From contig JAITGD010000167.1 of NCBI GenBank assembly GCA_031280885.1, positions 1 through 33,466 of the forward strand: a stretch of DNA of 33,466 nt, in the 5' to 3' direction. Every line of letters starts with the position of its first letter. Position 1 is the stretch's first letter. The DNA is from Prevotellaceae bacterium (GTDB lineage: Bacteria > Bacteroidota > Bacteroidia > Bacteroidales > UBA932). The translations under genes and the position numbers were made by a program. The notes beneath the pieces were generated by a model. The model was not told the origin of the DNA. It saw nothing but the letters and a program-made list of their open reading frames with translations, and searched no databases. Positions 1 through 8,684 of this stretch are shown in pieces.

Positions 1-3
1 ATT

Positions 4-21
4 CCGTCCCTAACGGGACGG
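4..21. repeat. Short inverted repeat CCGTCCC-TAAC-GGGACGG; its core (CCGTCCCTAACGG) recurs in reverse orientation at ~10647-10659
   Basis: Direct reading of the 7-bp stem and 4-nt loop. Confidence 0.6.
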
Positions 22-160
22 TGCTTGTTATCTAAGGGAATCTTGGGAAATAAGGGTTTTGTCATCGATAAAAGGGAAGAAGATATTTTTACCCCAAGTC
101 ATATTTTTTACACCCCACCATACGGGCATTTTTTGGAATTATGAATCCAGCCTGCGAGCC

Positions 161-213
161 AATTCATAATTCATAATTCATAATTCATAATTCCGAACAA
201 TTCATAATTCATA
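161..213. repeat. AT-rich 7-bp tandem repeat (AATTCAT)n next to an 'ATCCAGCCTGCG' dispersed-repeat fragment
   Basis: aattcataattcataattcataattcataattcc read directly. Confidence 0.75.
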
Positions 214-633
214 TTCGGCGTATGAGGAGGCGGTTTCGTGCAGGCGGAGGCTATGAAGTTTTACTCCTTGCGGGAGTTTATCTTTCAGATTTTCGGCGAA
301 TATCAGCAGCAGATTTTCGCAGGTAGGTTGTACGGAGGTGTACACTATACGTCCGTAGTTCGCGTGCAGTTCGGCAGATAGGGGGGCGTTTTCGCGCAGA
401 ATCAAAGCATGGTCGAATCGGCTCAGGATATGTTTTTCGACTGTGTGTTTCAGGTCGCCAAAGTCCATTACCATACCGAGTTTAGGGCTGTTTTCGTCGG
501 TGCATGGGAAGCCCGATACGGTAACATACAGAATATACGAATGACCGTGTATATGTCGGCAAAGCCCGTCGTAGCCTTCCAGAGCATGAGCAGCTTCGAA
601 GGTAAAGCGTTTCGTTAATCTAATTTTATTCAT
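202..633 (-). CDS. queD: 6-pyruvoyl tetrahydropterin synthase / 6-carboxytetrahydropterin synthase family (QueD-like)
   Basis: FTFEAAHAL, CRHIHGHSY, MVMDFGDLK and FDHALIL motifs; ORF opens at 714 but the family N-terminus fits the internal Met at 633. Confidence 0.88.
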   Translation of the reverse strand: MNKIRLTKRFTFEAAHALEGYDGLCRHIHGHSYILYVTVSGFPCTDENSPKLGMVMDFGDLKHTVEKHILSRFDHALILRENAPLSAELHANYGRIVYTSVQPTCENLLLIFAENLKDKLPQGVKLHSLRLHETASSYAEYEL

Positions 634-800
634 ACAAATCGCAAGTTTTGGCGCGAAAGTAAAAAATATTTTAAAATTCACCTTTTTTGGTGTATTTTGT
701 CTGAATTGGAGCATATACTTTTGCGTTGTAAAAAATCAGTTAAAATCTGTCTCGCAAGGGGCAAAAAACGTAAATAATTAATTAATTAACAACATCTAAA

Positions 801-1505
801 ATGAAAAGAACAGTAATTATTTTAGTCCTTTTGACGAGCTTCGCAAGTTTTGCGCAGGCTCAATTTTCGCAGTTTCATGTAGGCGGCGCCTTCCCTACAA
901 GCAAGTTTGGCGATGGAGACGCCGGAAGCGACCGTCTTCCGGGCAGCGACAAAGGCTTTGCAAAGACAGGTTTCACTGTCGGATTCAAATACTACGGTCC
1001 ACTTCAGGTCGAAAACCTTTCGTGGGTCTTTGCTCTGCAAGGCTTTTACAACGGTCTCAATTCCGACGTTAAAGATTACATTGAAGAAAGCAACTTTGAG
1101 GATATTACCCTTTCGAAGTATCTGAACTTCCCTGCAACTGTCGGAGCGAACTATGCCTTTCCGGTAACAGAAACAGTAAAAATATATGGAGAGGCTGGTA
1201 TAGGCGCAAACTTTTCGATGCCGACTAAAACAAGCCGCAAAAATCATTCGACTTATGCAGACGATGAATACAAGATAACGCCAATGTTCGCTTTCGCATA
1301 CGGTCTGGAGGCTGGTCTGTTTATCAATGGTAAATATTCACTTGGAGTGAGATACAACAATCTCGGAAGTTACAAATACAAGTATGAATACCATGCCGAG
1401 GGATACGAGGTCGATAAACGTAAATATTCTCGCGCTTTGCCTATTACCATTGTTTCTCTTTGCGTTGGAGTTTTAATATCGCCAACAAAAGAGAAAAAAC
1501 AGTAA
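801..1505 (+). CDS. Outer membrane beta-barrel protein with signal peptide
   Basis: Signal peptide MKRTVIILVLLTSFASFAQAQ; alternating beta-strand pattern and GVRYNNLG-type barrel features. Confidence 0.7.
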   Translation: MKRTVIILVLLTSFASFAQAQFSQFHVGGAFPTSKFGDGDAGSDRLPGSDKGFAKTGFTVGFKYYGPLQVENLSWVFALQGFYNGLNSDVKDYIEESNFEDITLSKYLNFPATVGANYAFPVTETVKIYGEAGIGANFSMPTKTSRKNHSTYADDEYKITPMFAFAYGLEAGLFINGKYSLGVRYNNLGSYKYKYEYHAEGYEVDKRKYSRALPITIVSLCVGVLISPTKEKKQ

Positions 1506-1538
1506 TCATTTAAATAATATTTAAATAATATCAACAAT

Positions 1539-2228
1539 ATGAAAAGATTAGTACTTATCTTAGGATTTATGACGAGTTTCGCAAGTTTTGCGCAGGCTCA
1601 AGATCAGGAGTTCCGGAAATTGTTTCTGGGACTGGGACTTGGTGCAAATATGGTCGGAGATGAAACGTTTCCGTATTTTCAGCTGAATTTCGGGTATCGT
1701 CTTTCGCCGAAAAGCCAGCTCGCGCTGGAATTTGGCATGGGAAGTGTTACCGCAAAGCAGATTGGCTCCTTCACTTACGGCGGTGGAGGCCATACCTACA
1801 CCGACGGCAAAATTAACTACACCTACAATCTGTTTGCTCCCAGCCTGTCGTGGAGTTATTTTCTGGGCGACGTGTCGAAGAGTGTTTTGTGGCGTGTGGG
1901 GCCGAGCATAGGAGTGCTGCAGGTAACAGGAACGGACTCATATACGCCAACGTCGAAAGACGGAGCCGAAATAACCGGTATTCCCGACCCGCAATCGATC
2001 AGCAAAACCGCCGGAGTTTTCGGAGCGCATGTCGGAATGACCTGGAATTTTGCACGGCGATGGTTCTTAGACCTTGAGTATCGACTGTCGGCAAATACCG
2101 GAAATCTGAAATTTGAAGAACGCACTGTGAGCATAGGAACCCAAAATGCACCTATCGACGCCAAAGAATTCGGCGCGATTTGCAACAAAATAACTATTGG
2201 CGTGGGATGGCGTTTCGGTAAACCATAA
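1539..2228 (+). CDS. Outer membrane beta-barrel protein with signal peptide
   Basis: Signal peptide MKRLVLILGFMTSFASFAQAQ; ends GVGWRFGKP, typical of a barrel C-terminus. Confidence 0.7.
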   Translation: MKRLVLILGFMTSFASFAQAQDQEFRKLFLGLGLGANMVGDETFPYFQLNFGYRLSPKSQLALEFGMGSVTAKQIGSFTYGGGGHTYTDGKINYTYNLFAPSLSWSYFLGDVSKSVLWRVGPSIGVLQVTGTDSYTPTSKDGAEITGIPDPQSISKTAGVFGAHVGMTWNFARRWFLDLEYRLSANTGNLKFEERTVSIGTQNAPIDAKEFGAICNKITIGVGWRFGKP

Positions 2229-2302
2229 AATGAAATCGAAATTATCAATCAAAAATTTATAACAAATTATTAATCGCCGCAAGGCACAAAATTTTTATAA
2301 CA

Positions 2303-2902
2303 ATGAGTAAAAAAACTATTCAAATGATGGCGGCAATAAGCCTGATGCTCTTTGCCGCAATGTTTTCGTCGTGCAAAAAAGACGACAAAAAACAGGAAGA
2401 CGCCCGAAACACCTTCACGTGCGACGGCGAAACGTACTCCGTAAACACTGCCGCACAATTGTTTATGGGAGAAACTCCGTTTAACACTAATGGAGTTTCG
2501 CTTTTGCTTGCCGACGACAACGGTATTGGGATTTTGCTGGTACTTTTTGTGCCGACTAACAAAGATCGCCTTGTTGCGCATGACTATGTACAAAACAACA
2601 ATGGAGCAGCTTATACCATCGGTAATGCGGCCATCGTTGAGATTGATGAAGACGGCAACTCCGACCTTTTGTACGAGGTGGAGGACGTTACAGCCAAGGT
2701 CTCACTTACGGGAGGAACATACACAATAAACATTACCGGCTCGGTGGACGACTTGCCTCTTACGGGTAATTATACCGGAGAATTATCCTGGATTGACGGA
2801 AGCGACGAAGAATGGCCGTGGCTGGCACAAAACCGTAGCCAAAACAGCGATTTAAAATTGCAGTTCGGACAATTCAATTTCAAAACTGTCAGCGTTAAGT
2901 AA
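2303..2902 (+). CDS. Putative lipoprotein
   Basis: N-terminus MSKKTIQMMAAISLMLFAAMFSSCKKDDKK with lipobox-like FSSC. Confidence 0.65.
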   Translation: MSKKTIQMMAAISLMLFAAMFSSCKKDDKKQEDARNTFTCDGETYSVNTAAQLFMGETPFNTNGVSLLLADDNGIGILLVLFVPTNKDRLVAHDYVQNNNGAAYTIGNAAIVEIDEDGNSDLLYEVEDVTAKVSLTGGTYTINITGSVDDLPLTGNYTGELSWIDGSDEEWPWLAQNRSQNSDLKLQFGQFNFKTVSVK

Positions 2903-2981
2903 AGAACGTCAAAAAAAACGGGCAAACGATGAAATGGTTTTCGATAACAATGTATAACTATTGTATAACAACCGTATAACA

Positions 2982-4049
2982 ATGTATAACAACTGTATAA
3001 CGACATTCATCAGCATAGTTTTTCTATTAGGATGTTTTGCTTCGAAATCTCAGGACAGCCTGCAAAACCAGGTTGGAACAGTTTCTGATTCGTCCCTCGC
3101 TGAGTTACCGTCCAACTTTGCAAATCTCATTCCGAAGAAAAAGATTGCGATAGCAAAGATGGACGGAGAGCGCATTTCTCTCGAACAGCTTAAATCCATG
3201 AGTGTTCCTCTTGGTACGCACACTTTCGGACTTATATTTACACATGGATATATTGAATCGCGCGGCGGCGGCGGATTTTCGTCTCCTCCCGTCGCTCGTT
3301 CCGGCGGATTCAGCATGTCGATAGGCATTGCTGCTCCAACTGTCAAAACTCCAATAACATCCAAGCACGAAGTAAGTGGAAATTTCGAGGCAGGAAAATA
3401 CTATACCTTCGAGTATGAAGTAAAACCCGTAAAAGGCTTGTTGAAAAAAGACAGCGTATTTATTTCCATAGTCGAAGTAAGCGACGCCGATACAATTGCT
3501 GCCTTTGAGCAAACACGTCAGCGAGTTGCAGAGCTGTTGCAAGATTATAAATTCGGCGCCTCGGGCTCGGCATATTCAAGAGGACAAACGAAAATAAACG
3601 AGGCAATATGGTCGGGAAAATCCAAAAATCCGGCCGATCCGAGCGAGCTGGCTCCCGGAATTTCGTGGCGACTTGTCGGCGACACACTCGTGATAAGCGG
3701 CAAGGGCGAAATGCCCGACAAAAGGCCTTGGTACTCGCTACGAGCGTCGATTGCTGCGGTGCGGATAGAAGAGGGAATAACTAAAATCGTAGCGTTTGCT
3801 TTTACAAACTACAAAGCATTGGTTTCGGTATCGATAGCTGCGAGTGTTGAAGAAATCGGAGCTTCCGCTTTCAACACCTGCAAAAATCTTACTTCGGTCG
3901 AAATCTTTGCAACGAAACCTCCTAAAATGTCCGGCAACTCATTCAACAAACTAAAAGCCACGCTGACAGTGCCTGTTGAAACAAAATCGGCATACAAGGC
4001 CGACAAACATTGGTCGAAATTTACCACAATCGTAGAACGCGAACAGTAA
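2982..4049 (+). CDS. BspA-type leucine-rich repeat (LRR_5-like) surface protein, putative lipoprotein
   Basis: LLGC lipobox; C-terminal 'ITKIVAFAFTNYKALVSVSIAASVEEIGASAFNTCKNLTSVEIFA' LRR_5 pattern; ORF reaches a TTG at 2961 but ATG 2982 is the likelier start. Confidence 0.7.
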   Translation: MYNNCITTFISIVFLLGCFASKSQDSLQNQVGTVSDSSLAELPSNFANLIPKKKIAIAKMDGERISLEQLKSMSVPLGTHTFGLIFTHGYIESRGGGGFSSPPVARSGGFSMSIGIAAPTVKTPITSKHEVSGNFEAGKYYTFEYEVKPVKGLLKKDSVFISIVEVSDADTIAAFEQTRQRVAELLQDYKFGASGSAYSRGQTKINEAIWSGKSKNPADPSELAPGISWRLVGDTLVISGKGEMPDKRPWYSLRASIAAVRIEEGITKIVAFAFTNYKALVSVSIAASVEEIGASAFNTCKNLTSVEIFATKPPKMSGNSFNKLKATLTVPVETKSAYKADKHWSKFTTIVEREQ

Positions 4050-4080
4050 AATCAGTAAATCAAAACGAATAACCATCGAT

Positions 4081-4110
4081 AAGCCTGCTTGTAGCAGGCT
4101 TATTTCTTTT
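4081..4110 (+). terminator. Rho-independent-like terminator
   Basis: AAGCCTGC-TTGTA-GCAGGCTT stem-loop followed by a T-rich run. Confidence 0.75.
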
Positions 4111-4178
4111 AATCTTGCCCCGAAATGTCGCAAATCTTTACTACTTTTGCGACAAAAATAAGGAATAATTGTTATGAT

Positions 4179-4379
4179 ATGAAAACAGACACACTTATCC
4201 GGAATGAAGGAATGGAAGCCCTGTATCGTAAATTAGGTTTGGTTGATGCGGAACGGTTTATTATGTTGATACAGAAAGAGAGGTTTGATTACACGAAATG
4301 GCAAAAGTATTTATTTGAAGATACTCCCGTTGAAGAATTGAGCAAAAAAGCAATGGAGTTTCGAGCAAATAATGTATGA
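4179..4379 (+). CDS. Small conserved protein (66 aa), possibly antitoxin-like
   Basis: MKTDTLIRNEGMEALYRKLGLVDAERFIMLIQKERFDYTKWQKYLFEDTPVEELSKKAMEFRANNV; upstream TACTTTTG box at 4142-4149. Confidence 0.5.
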   Translation: MKTDTLIRNEGMEALYRKLGLVDAERFIMLIQKERFDYTKWQKYLFEDTPVEELSKKAMEFRANNV

Positions 4380-4534
4380 TACATAAACAAAACACCAGCG
4401 ATGATTTAACCTGGCGTAAACTCGGATTGTGAAAACACAACTAATCAAAGTATTAAATGGCGATTATCGTTGCCGCGATAATAACATCAGTAATTCTGCG
4501 TATGGAACATCAATATAAAAATATAAATTCTTCC

Positions 4535-4911
4535 GGCCGGCGTATGCTACGCCGGCTGTTGATTTTACAAAACTGCTGTCAGCGTACGCTGCGACGACCG
4601 GAAATTAGAAAAATCTCCGACCGGCGTACGCTACGCCGATGGCTCTTTCTGATATTTCCGACTGCTGTACGCTACGCCGAAGGAATTTTTGGGAATTTCC
4701 GACCGGCGTACGTTACGCCGAAGGGATTTTTGGGAATTTCCGACCGGTGTACGTTACGCCGGATAGTCCTAAGATGAATTTCCGACCGGCGTACGCTACG
4801 CCAGACGCTCACAAGAGAAGTTTCCGATTGGTGTACGCTACGCCAGGCAGAGACAAGAGGAGTTTCCGACCGGCGTAGTGTACGCCAGACGTCGGTTTTT
4901 TATGAAAACAT
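4535..4911. repeat. Nine-unit ~41-43 bp tandem array centred on the palindrome GGCGTA-CGC-TACGCC
   Basis: Unit starts at 4535, 4578, 4619, 4660, 4701, 4742, 4784, 4826, 4868; shared TTTCCGACCGGCGTACGCTACGCC, variable ~17-19 nt tails. Confidence 0.9.
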
Positions 4912-4986
4912 AGGTCGCTGGCGTATCTGTTTCCAGACCTGCAGTTGCTGCGGTCGAAGTGTGAGACGATGATGGGTGAAATAAAT

Positions 4987-5019
4987 TTTGAATCATTAGA
5001 AATAAATTTTCTACCTTTG
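4987..5019 (+). promoter_or_regulatory. Bacteroidetes-type promoter (TTTG -33, TACCTTTG -7)
   Basis: TTTG 4987-4990, 21-nt spacer, TACCTTTG 5012-5019, start codon 5034. Confidence 0.6.
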
Positions 5020-5033
5020 TAAATAATTATTTG

Positions 5034-7274
5034 ATGAATAGAATGAATGAAGTTAGAAGGATTTGTATCGGTATTCCGCGTGTGTTGAATATGTTCGATA
5101 ATTATCTGTTCTGGAAAACGCTGTTTGTAAACTGCGGTTTTGAGACTGTCTTGTCGCCGGAATCAACCGTAGAACTTTTTCAGAAAGGAGCTGGAAGTAT
5201 AATGTCTGAAAATATTTGCTTTCCGGCCAAACTTGTTCACGGTCATATCGTCGTACTGCTCGAAAAGGGCGTCGATCGTTTGTTTTACCCGTTGGTTCCT
5301 AAGGCTGAGCAAGAATTTACTCATGCTTCCAATTCGTACAATTGTCCGGTGGTAAGCGGCTATCCCGACGTTATTCGTAGCGCAATCGACCCGGAGGGAC
5401 GGTTCGGGACGCCGTTCGATACGCCGGTCATTGGGTTCAACAATCGTAGTACGCTCAAGAGTGGCTGCCGCAAGTACTTCAAAAGTCTTGGAGTGAGGGT
5501 TGCGACTTTCGACAGGGCCTTCGACGAGGCTTGCAGGGTCAGCGAAAATGCGAAAACGGACGATATTATGTTGCAACGGCAGATTCTGGATGAAGCTATC
5601 AGAAAAGGAAGTTTGATTTTTATTGTCGCTGGACGTCCTTATCATTCCGATCCTTTGATTCATCAGAAAACAGGCCAAATTCTGTCGGATCTTGGTGTTG
5701 ATGTGCTTAGCGACGATGTTTTTCGTGCTTGTAGTGATGAGGGTGGCTATGGAAAATTAAACTTTGTGTCGCAATGGTCGTATCCTAACCGTGTTGTTCA
5801 GGCCGCCTTGCAGGTGGCGAAGCTTCCTCGATGCGTCCAAATGATTCAGCTTAATTCCTTCGGATGCGGGCCGGATTCTTTTCTCTCCGACGAGGCGTCG
5901 TCTATATTAAAGTGTGCCGGAAAGAATCTCACTGTGGTGCGGATTGATGAGATTGCGAGTCCCGGCTCTGTTCGCTTGCGGCTTCGCTCGCTGGTTGAGT
6001 CTTTTAAATCGCTTTCTGAAGGGAATCAAGATAAAACTCGTCCTTATGAAGGATACGGCGTGAGTTTCGAGAAGAAGGATCGCACGAAACTCATTCTCAT
6101 TCCTTGGTTTGCCGATTTCCTGTCGCCTTTCATCCCCGGCATCGGTAAGCGAGCTGGTTATCGTTTCGAGAATCTCCCTCAATCCGATTCGCTATCAGCA
6201 GAAATTGGGCTTAAATATGGACACAACGAGGTGTGCTATCCTTCGACGCTGGTTTTAGGCGACCTCATAAAGGCTTTGCAGTCGGGGAGGTACGATGTCG
6301 ATGATGTGGCTGTTGCAATCACTCAGACGGGTGGGCAATGCCGCGCAACGAATTATATATCGCAAATTAAGATGGGCTTGATGCGTGCCGGTTTTGGCCG
6401 CGTTCCGGTGATTGCGGTGGCGTCGGGTAAGACTTTTCAGAGCGAGCAGAGTGGTTTCCGAGTGCCGCAGAAGCGTCTGGCTAATATCACGATTTATGCC
6501 GTGTTGTATGGCGATGCGCTGTATCGAATGTATAATGTTTTGGCTGTGCGGGAGGTGGAGAAAGGGGCTGCAAAGCGTTTGTTCGACAAGTTTATGGAGC
6601 TGGGACGTGAAGCTATCGAGATGAACCGTCCGAAGGATTTGCTTTCACTGCTAAAACAGGCTGTGGATGGCTTTAACGAGCTTGCGGTGCGCGATGGCGA
6701 TTTTGTGAAGGTGAGATTGGTTGGCGAGATTTTCGTTAAGTATAACGATCATGCTCAGGCGCATATAGCATCGTGGCTTCGCGAGCGAGGAATGGAGGTG
6801 GTGATTCCTCCGCTGATCGATTTTATTATGCAGTACTTTGTGAATGTGCGTGTGAATGACGAATATGGTATCGAGAAGATGCCGACAGCCGAGCGTCTGA
6901 TGCAAGGCATATATTGGACGTACTTGAATTCACGGATTCTGCGCGTCGAGCAGGTTATGAAGGGCTTTAGATATTTTGTAGAGAATGAGTCTATTTTTGC
7001 GAAAGCGCGTCATGCAAGGGAAGTTCTGCATCTGTCGAATCAGTTTGGCGAGGGATGGTTGATTGCTGCCGAGATTGCTGGTTTTTCGCGGCATGGAGTA
7101 AATAAAGTAGTGTGCCTCCAGCCTTTTGGCTGCATAGCGAATCATGTGGTAGCCAAAGGAATCGAAAAGCGCCTGAAGCAACTTTATCCGACGGTCGATT
7201 TGTTGTATCTTGATATAGATTCGGGGGTTGCAGAGGTTAATCTGCAGAATCGTCTTAGCCTTATGCTTGATTAG
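5034..7274 (+). CDS. Acyl-CoA dehydratase activase-related protein (DUF2229 + HgdB/2-hydroxyglutaryl-CoA dehydratase D-component-like), lacking the N-terminal BcrAD/BadFG ATPase domain
   Basis: IGIPRVLNMFDNYLFWKTLFVNCGFETVLSPES; SENICFPAKLVHGHI; PFGCIANHVVAKGIEKRLKQLYPTVDLLYLDIDSGVAEVNLQNRL. Confidence 0.8.
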   Translation: MNRMNEVRRICIGIPRVLNMFDNYLFWKTLFVNCGFETVLSPESTVELFQKGAGSIMSENICFPAKLVHGHIVVLLEKGVDRLFYPLVPKAEQEFTHASNSYNCPVVSGYPDVIRSAIDPEGRFGTPFDTPVIGFNNRSTLKSGCRKYFKSLGVRVATFDRAFDEACRVSENAKTDDIMLQRQILDEAIRKGSLIFIVAGRPYHSDPLIHQKTGQILSDLGVDVLSDDVFRACSDEGGYGKLNFVSQWSYPNRVVQAALQVAKLPRCVQMIQLNSFGCGPDSFLSDEASSILKCAGKNLTVVRIDEIASPGSVRLRLRSLVESFKSLSEGNQDKTRPYEGYGVSFEKKDRTKLILIPWFADFLSPFIPGIGKRAGYRFENLPQSDSLSAEIGLKYGHNEVCYPSTLVLGDLIKALQSGRYDVDDVAVAITQTGGQCRATNYISQIKMGLMRAGFGRVPVIAVASGKTFQSEQSGFRVPQKRLANITIYAVLYGDALYRMYNVLAVREVEKGAAKRLFDKFMELGREAIEMNRPKDLLSLLKQAVDGFNELAVRDGDFVKVRLVGEIFVKYNDHAQAHIASWLRERGMEVVIPPLIDFIMQYFVNVRVNDEYGIEKMPTAERLMQGIYWTYLNSRILRVEQVMKGFRYFVENESIFAKARHAREVLHLSNQFGEGWLIAAEIAGFSRHGVNKVVCLQPFGCIANHVVAKGIEKRLKQLYPTVDLLYLDIDSGVAEVNLQNRLSLMLD

Positions 7275-7347
7275 CCGGCAGGAGTAATTATTCAAATTGT
7301 GTTTTAAATAAACGCGCTATTATCAAAATTGTATTTTAAATAATTGC

Positions 7348-7355
7348 TACCTTTG
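7348..7355 (+). promoter_or_regulatory. -7 box TACCTTTG upstream of the DUF4143 ATPase gene
   Basis: TACCTTTG ~30 nt upstream of ATG 7385. Confidence 0.45.
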
Positions 7356-7384
7356 CACTCGTAATCGAAGATAAAAATGTTTTT

Positions 7385-8656
7385 ATGAATTCAACATTAT
7401 TACGTTTAAACCCACATTGGAGCGGCAAAAAATATCATTCGCTACAATGTCGGTCGGCTGTCGAGAACTTGAAACGGAAAAAAGATTTACCGCATATTCA
7501 GGTTCTTACAGGCATCCGGCGCAGCGGTAAGTCAAGCATTTTTCGTTTGATGATTAACGATTTGATAGACGGCGGCGCAGATCCAAAATCAATATTGATC
7601 TTAAATCTTGACGAACCGATTTTTACTTTCGTATGGGAAAATGTAGCAGAACTTTATAAAATAGTTGAGGCCGCCGAGCAAATCACGGGCATTTCTATAA
7701 AATATCTGTTTCTCGACGAAGTACAGCAACTTAGTGGCTGGGAACTGTTTGTTAAAGGAGCGTATGATACGCAGCGTTTTGCCAAGATCTATCTTACAGG
7801 ATCTAACTCTGATTTATTACAAAATAAATTTGCCACCCTGCTTTCAGGTCGTTATTTTTCTAACATAATTCGTCCTCTGTCCTTAAAAGAGATTTTCACT
7901 ATAAATGGATTAACAGATAGATATGCGGCGCTTTCACAGCGCTTAAAAATGTTGTCTTTGACAGAGAAATATCTGCAATGGGGTAGTTTTCCAGAAATTG
8001 CACTCAATGAAATTGAAAACAGCGTAAAAACAGAGCTTTTGAGCAGCTACTACGAATCCATTGTGCTGAAAGATTGTATTGTGTATAACAATGTACGCGA
8101 CAACGCACTGTTTTATAAACTTCTGCACTTTGTGTTATCGAATGTAGCCGCACAATTTCGCTACAACACCTTGGCAAAAGCCGTGAAAAGCAATGAAGTA
8201 ACTGTGCGTAATTATTTGAATTATGCTGCTCGTAGTTACATAATTACGGACGTTGCAAATTTTTCGTTTTCATTGAAAGAAGACAACCGTCCGCAGCATA
8301 AAATTTACAGCATTGATAACGGACTGACGAGTGCCGTTGGATTTCAATTCATGAATCGCGAAGGAATGTTGTTGGAAAACGCCGTTTATAACGAGTTGGT
8401 AAATAGTGGATACGTGGACATTGCGTTTGTGCGGTCAAAGGAAGAATGTGATTTTGTTGCCCGCAAAGACGGCGCATATCACGCATTTCAGGTTTGCCAC
8501 ACGCTAACTCCGCTCAATCGAGATAGAGAATTTGCAGGTTTTAATGTTTTAAATGGAATCTTGAAGGTCGAAAGTAAAACATTAATCACCTACGACGCAG
8601 GCGAGACGATCAACGATATTTGTGTGATTCCATTCTGGGATTTTTTTGGGATTTAG
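7385..8656 (+). CDS. AAA family ATPase with DUF4143-type C-terminus
   Basis: TGIRRSGKSSIFRLM (Walker A), KYLFLDEVQ (Walker B), YLTGSNSDLL sensor, C-terminal DFVARKDGAYHAFQVC nuclease-like region. Confidence 0.85.
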   Translation: MNSTLLRLNPHWSGKKYHSLQCRSAVENLKRKKDLPHIQVLTGIRRSGKSSIFRLMINDLIDGGADPKSILILNLDEPIFTFVWENVAELYKIVEAAEQITGISIKYLFLDEVQQLSGWELFVKGAYDTQRFAKIYLTGSNSDLLQNKFATLLSGRYFSNIIRPLSLKEIFTINGLTDRYAALSQRLKMLSLTEKYLQWGSFPEIALNEIENSVKTELLSSYYESIVLKDCIVYNNVRDNALFYKLLHFVLSNVAAQFRYNTLAKAVKSNEVTVRNYLNYAARSYIITDVANFSFSLKEDNRPQHKIYSIDNGLTSAVGFQFMNREGMLLENAVYNELVNSGYVDIAFVRSKEECDFVARKDGAYHAFQVCHTLTPLNRDREFAGFNVLNGILKVESKTLITYDAGETINDICVIPFWDFFGI

Positions 8657-8684
8657 AATTATTTTTGTACTAAAAAATTGATTG

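Noticed and set aside
822-1247. Antisense ORFs inside OMP, secA, serS and SprB-like genes
   Set aside because: The opposite strand carries well-supported genes; antisense ORFs lack recognisable domains.
4457-4878. ORFs of 106 and 79 aa (RRTLRR / FRPAYATP repeats)
   Set aside because: They lie entirely inside the palindromic tandem array and shift frame between 41- and 42-bp units; most likely spurious.
4535-4911. Possible CRISPR array
   Set aside because: Repeats are degenerate, adjacent tails resemble each other, unit length (~24 + ~17) is atypical and no cas genes are present.
7385-8656. DUF4143 ATPase as a defence gene
   Set aside because: DUF4143 ATPases are widespread singletons of unclear function; no defence partner genes nearby.
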